The notes under the pieces were generated by a model that saw nothing but the letters and a program-made list of their open reading frames with translations, was not told the origin of the DNA and did no database searches. Below, one piece after another: positions 59,351 to 64,000 of a stretch of DNA of 64,000 nt. The DNA comes from Dryomyza anilis (taxonomy: Eukaryota > Arthropoda > Insecta > Diptera > Dryomyzidae): the NCBI GenBank assembly GCA_951804985.1, contig OX638133.1, positions 12,110,501 through 12,174,500 of the forward strand, written 5' to 3'. The position numbers were made by a program, and so were the translations under genes. The stretch's first letter is position 1. The number at the start of each line of letters is the position of its first letter.

Positions 59351-61712
59351 CTGAAGTATATCAATAGTTTTTGTTCTCACATCATTCAGTGTTTATTGTC
59401 TTTGGGAAAATACAAAATGTTATCGCAGTCGTTGCAGCAGAAGTCGACACTATGTTGTCTATATTTTCGGTGCGATTGTGAGACAATGCATGACAATTAT
59501 GTGACTGACTCTGCAACTAACACTGACACCGACACCGTCTGTGTGTCATTGAATATTGAATTTGTTGCTTTTATTTTGCTGTTTTTTATTTCTATTTTGA
59601 ACGCATTGGGAATGAAGATAAATTATTTGTGACACCAGAACACAGTGGACTCGCTCTATGGAGGAGGTCATTGTTGTTTGCGGTCGCCATGTTGAATAAT
59701 GATTTTATGCTGCCACAAACTACCGACTATAAGGCCATTAAATAAACAGGACACATGATGCTGTGGGGAATTCAACATGCGTTCATATAGCATAAGATTT
59801 TTGGGAGGTGTACGGATCGGTGGAATCGGTGGGTGTGTTAATTGGAAAATGTTTTATGTGCAATTTACGACTGCATTGGGAGTGAATTTGCCGAATTAAA
59901 TGCGCAGGCATAACTTTAATTAGCAGGAGTATCAGGCGCGTGTTTGGATTCTGAATGTTATCGATGGTGATGATGAATCGATGAATGTGATTGGGACGGT
60001 AGTATTTAAAAGGCTTAATTACCCTTTCAGATTGTGATATTTAAAAAGTGTTTTTTATATTTTACTTTCTTTATTTTGTATATTGTTTCATCATTTTTAT
60101 GCTAAATGTTAAGTGTAATTTTCTTTTTTTTTCTTTTGAAAAGAACAACCTACACAAATTAAAAAATTTTAACTGAAGTAATATCTTTTTTTATGTCTTC
60201 CAGAACAACCTACACACAAAAGTTATGCTATAATTGAGCAAATATATTAAAAAAAAATTTTTTATATACACTCTTTAAATACTTTGGCATTCACGTCATT
60301 ACGCAGCCATGTCGCTAAACTTCTTAAAACAATTACCAGAATCGCACAAACCATGTCGCTGACAAGAAGGCAATTTGTACCGAGCCTATTTAACACACAA
60401 CACCCACAGACTTGATGGTGATGACGCTGTAATTACAACCGGCTAAAAGGAGAAGAACAAAAAAAAAAAGAAAACTCAAAAGCACAATACGAACAAAGAC
60501 TCTGTATTTTTTGATAAGCAAATTGATCGATTAACTGATAAAAGAAAATAATGAAATGATGTATAATACGAAACAAGAAAAATAGTAAAATGGTGAAGAA
60601 TAGTAAAAGCCAATAATAATAAATGGAAATTACAAAAAATCAAATATAAAGTTCTACAAATTGAAATTGGTTTTATGAGGTACCACAAATAAATTGTCTA
60701 GCATTTTCCGGAAATTTTCGGGAATATTTGCTACATATTACACGTTTTTGACACTATCTTGAGGCTGCAAAAAATTATAGACATGATCGTTAATTTTGCT
60801 CTTATAAGTCCACAGTTAATGTGCTTTAAAAGTTAAGTTTTATGTGGCACAAACAAAAAGGCAAGCGTATGAGTTTTTACATCCATTTCCGAACGTAACA
60901 CAGTGTCCCAAACGCTCTAAAATCGGATGAAATTCATTATTTGCGGAACCAATTAACCGATTTTAAAAATTTAAAAAGTATTGCATAGAGAATTCTTGAG
61001 TAAATGTATGTTTTGAAATTGAATATTGTATTTTTGATGGTTAAGAAGATAATAATAAGCAATGTTGAGGTATTTTTCATGAACATTTTTTAAAAATTTG
61101 TAATAAAACCAAAAGTGATCCGAATTTTAAAATTCTTTAGTTTAGAAAATGCATTAATCTCTAAAAAAATTGTGCTCATTTGAAAAAATATCTTGTTTAG
61201 TTTTCAAGATATAAACATGAACATGAGCTTTTTTTTATTTTTGATGACTTAATTATTAATGCATAGATAATACATTTTACAAAGAAACCAAAATATTTGT
61301 TTGGACATTTTATAAACAATTAATACATAAATCACAAACTAAAAGCCGTTTTTAATGATGTCTAGTCATTTAATGTATATAAAATTATAAAGTATAAAAA
61401 ATGTTTTTAATATATATATATTTTTTTTTTTTTGAAAATTGGATGTTTACGCAAATCTTCGTATAATGTTTTTTCTTTAGTAATATGGGTTTATGTTAAA
61501 TTTTTGAAAGATAACATTATTAAGTATCTTTTAATAGATAAAAATATTCCAGAATATATTGAACTGATCTGGCAACACTGGTCAAAGTTAAAGAATTTTG
61601 ATTTTTTTTACTTTGACCCTTTGCAGAAAAGTTTTCAAAGACCAAATGCAAAATTTAAGCAATTTTAAGGATGCATTATTTTTGCATATTTTTTACCCTT
61701 ACCGGGGGATGT
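59351..61712. other. Intergenic DNA, no gene supported
   Basis: A balanced stretch at 59400-60020 holds a 107-codon frame on + (59309-59632) without start context, domain or splice sites that I trust. The remainder is AT-rich. Confidence 0.35.
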
Positions 61713-61713
61713 A

Positions 61714-62015
61714 AAGGGTTTTTCAACAGCGACGCTACAAAAGTAGAGCGACAGGGCAGCAAACGACGCCATATTTCTTGCCGCTCTTTTGACATTTCTC
61801 TTGAGTAAGGTTTGCCATTTTATTATGGAAAGATATACGAATTCGAATTTCGGTAGTAAATTTTAATAATTTGGACTCGTTGTTGGCTCGTATATCTTTC
61901 CATCATGAAATGGCAAACCTTACTGAAGAGAAATGTCAAAAGAGCGGTAGGAAATATGGCGTTGTTTGCTGTCGCTATCGCTCTACTTTTGTAGCGCTCT
62001 TATTGAAAAACCCTT
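61714..62015. mobile_element. Foldback transposon, copy 2
   Basis: AAGGGTTTTTCAACAGCGAC at left is mirrored by ATTGAAAAACCCTT at right, and the symmetry extends through GCTACAAAAGTAGAGCGA, TTGCCGCTCTTTTGACATTT and GTAAGGTTTGCCAT to GGAAAGATATACGA. The arms are about 140 bp around a short centre. TA flanks both ends (61712-61713 and 62016-62017). It is noncoding. Confidence 0.88.
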
Positions 62016-62039
62016 TATATGTGCAGAACAATATTTTCC

Positions 62040-62212
62040 ATAAATATTAAATATACTATTAAATTAATATTTAATATACTATTAAATTAATATTAAATAT
62101 ACTATTAAATTAATATTAAATGTACTATTAAATTAATATTAAATATACTATTAAATTAAAATTAAATATACTATTAAATTAATATTAAATATACTATTAA
62201 ATTATAAAACAT
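62040..62212. repeat. 23-bp AT satellite, right block
   Basis: Seven near-perfect units of ATATACTATTAAATTAATATTAA, the best-preserved part of this satellite in the window. Confidence 0.9.
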
Positions 62213-62290
62213 TTATTTTTCAGTATACAATAATAAAAGTAATTTGTATGCTTTCACTGCATAAACTCTATCGATTTCGTTTCATTTGTC

Positions 62291-63260
62291 TTGAGTCTTA
62301 GATTTATAAGACCGTCCAACACTATTTTGCACACATGAAAAAATCGACCAGTACGTAAAACTAGGTATCATTCTGAGTATGTGTGTATACCCAGTTTTTT
62401 TAGATCAATTCGTTTACGGTTTTTATTTGCATTTGAATTGCAAATGCATATCATATTTTCATAAAAAAAAACAAATTTTTATTCAATATCAATTTTTTCA
62501 ATATCAATTAATTTAAATGTTTTATTCCCATTTGAATTGGTACTATGAGATATTTGAAAAATCAAATTAAATTTATTAAATGCAAAATAGCTGTAAACGA
62601 ATTGATATCAGATAAACATTTGCATATTCAAACTCACTGATATCTCAGCTATGAAGTGCATCCAACTTTTTTCAAATATTCGACCAAAAATTTGATATGC
62701 ACTTGCTTTTCAATTGAAAATAAAATCCTTTAGTGAGTTGAACCGGACTTTAAGGATATATATGATTTTCTCATTTGTACAGCCAACATTTTCTCGTACG
62801 GTGTAAAATGACTGAAACTTTCAAATTGAGGAGGGCTTTAGAGCTAGGCGTTAATGATTCAGAAACCAATTCACAAATTCAAATAAATATAGATTATTTG
62901 CTATATTTAAATTTAACCTTTGCTCTTTTTTTGTAATGTTTAAGGTTTTATTATAATGTTTGTTATTATCAAGTCTTTCAACTGATAACTTATGCAATAT
63001 TAATCATCGTCCCTAAGCAAATATTTCTGTTTACAGTGGTATCCATTTCAATGTATTGCATAATTATTTAATTTTATATCATTTTGGTGTGTATAATTTT
63101 TATGTGTTTTCTTTATTTCTTTTAGTGTTTTCTTGTTTTCCCTTTGCTTTGTTTTTAAAATATATGGCGCCTTAGGAAATGTTATACTTATATCTAATCA
63201 ATATTTTGCTAGAAAAATTCCACATCAGTTCACTGACCTCTTATAAACTAAAACACATGA
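62291..63260. other. AT-rich DNA, no feature seen
   Basis: TATTTGAAAAATCAAATTAA-like short palindromes occur near 62440-62620, but I can define no element. Confidence 0.35.
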
Positions 63261-63270
63261 TAAAACACAT

Positions 63271-64000
63271 GAGTGTGAGGGAGATGGGTGTAGCATGTGA
63301 CTATCATGGATTATCGTTTGTGGAAACATCTAGAATCTGGATATACCGCAGCACATGAGTGTAAAAGAGGTGTATATATCCAACGAGTAATAAAAAGTCA
63401 TTATATGTATAGAATTTTGTGGAGATTTCTAGAAACTAGAACTCAGTATTTGTGTTGTTTGAGAGTTGTTGATGAGCGAAAAACGTCCATAAAACTTTCA
63501 ATAATCTGACTATTAGGAAATATTTCGATTACATGATGAAAACATGTTATTGAGTCAAATAACTTTTTCAAATTCATTTTTTATAATTTTTTATGAAAAG
63601 TCGCATATTCTTTTAATGTGCAAACTGTAAATAAGAGTAAACGAGACGCAACATAATTCAGTGTACTAAGGAAATGTTCTCGACGAAAAACACAGAGGAT
63701 CATTCAACGCACTAAGGTAGTGAGCGAGACTTATTTAATAGAACAGTACTATAGAATAGATGAGTGTGAGGGAGATGGGGGAGTAGCGTGTGTTAATTAC
63801 GGATACCCGTTATATACAGAAGTTTGTGGAAACTTCTAGAATCTGGATATACCGCAGTGCATGAGTGTAAAAGTGGTGAAGATATCTAACAGCAATACGA
63901 ATACTTGAAAAGTGTGGTATTTTGTGGAAATATCTAGAATACGGATATAACGCAGCACATGAGTGTAAAAAAGGTGAATATATCCAACGAGCAATACGAA
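63271..64000 (+). repeat. Nested tandem repeat (98 bp within ~490 bp) with heat-shock-element-like core
   Basis: GAGTGTGAGGGAGATGGG occurs at 63271 and 63762, an offset of 491. In each half a shorter unit beginning GTGGAAAC/GTGGAGAT recurs after about 98 bases (63320 and 63419; 63827 and 63925). Units continue TCTAGAATCTGGATATACCG, CAGCACATGAGTGTAAAA and ATATCCAACGAG. The array runs off the window. Confidence 0.8.
63829..63841. promoter_or_regulatory. Perfect heat-shock-element consensus
   Basis: GAAACTTCTAGAA equals GAAnnTTCnnGAA, three contiguous inverted HSF-binding units. Related sites at 63323 (GAAACATCTAGAA) and 63927 (GAAATATCTAGAA) keep the outer two units. Binding is not shown; it follows only from the consensus. 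Confidence 0.4.

Noticed and set aside
59309..59632. 107-codon frame as a gene
   Set aside because: It starts inside a duplicated 80-bp repeat, has no domain and no supported start or splice sites.

Overview
The window looks like a nuclear genome fragment from a higher fly (Diptera, Brachycera; a tephritid-type fruit fly is my guess). The evidence is very AT-rich DNA, long repeat-filled introns beside 66-111 bp introns, CAG/CAA-rich coding exons, and insect-type mobile elements (tRNA-derived SINE, jockey/CR1-like LINE, Helitron, hAT and TA-flanked inverted-repeat elements). There is no bacterial or operon-like organisation. Species calls and dispersal claims are inference; no database search was possible.

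Only two protein-coding genes are well supported, and they converge. (1) On + (1-4837), the last two exons of a gene ending in a RanBP2-type zinc finger, probably a homologue of Drosophila tamozhennic (tamo); its start lies left of the window. (2) On - (34568 down to 23744), a five-exon gene rebuilt from phase-consistent splice sites. It predicts about 524 residues with two PPxY motifs, a Q/Y/E-rich repeat tract and a cysteine-rich C-terminal block. I do not recognise it by name. Everything else is intronic, intergenic, transposon or satellite-like DNA.

Layout: 0.86-3.8 kb, tamo intron with SINE pieces; 4.8-6.7 kb, 3' flank; 6.7-8.9 kb, 13-bp minisatellite interrupted by a SINE; 10.5-12.5 kb, SINE fragment and a broken LINE reverse transcriptase; 13.6-16.5 kb, transposon fragments including a hAT-like element with an 8-bp target duplication; 18.6-28.2 kb, a family of long AT-rich inverted-repeat elements built of short palindromes, lying around and inside the 3' part of gene 2; 29-34.6 kb, 5' exons of gene 2; 36.2-38.2 kb, an array of about 170-bp monomers; 39.4-46.7 kb, T/G-rich simple DNA with an exact-looking 598-bp tandem duplication; 47.3-48.7 kb, an 8-bp microsatellite; 48.7-54.4 kb, GTGGTGAGTTTTAGT minisatellite with a higher-order period near 480 bp; 57.1-62.2 kb, a 23-bp AT satellite interrupted by a Helitron, a small inverted-repeat element, a SINE and a foldback element; 63.2-64.0 kb, nested duplications carrying a perfect heat-shock-element consensus.

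The two genes show no sign of functional coupling. The most interesting material is repeat biology: a Helitron whose internal minisatellite matches a 2.6-kb higher-order array elsewhere in the window, a 170-bp array with inverted relatives about 12 kb away sharing a TGACGTATGAGT core, and a 46-bp-arm hairpin inside a nested transposon.
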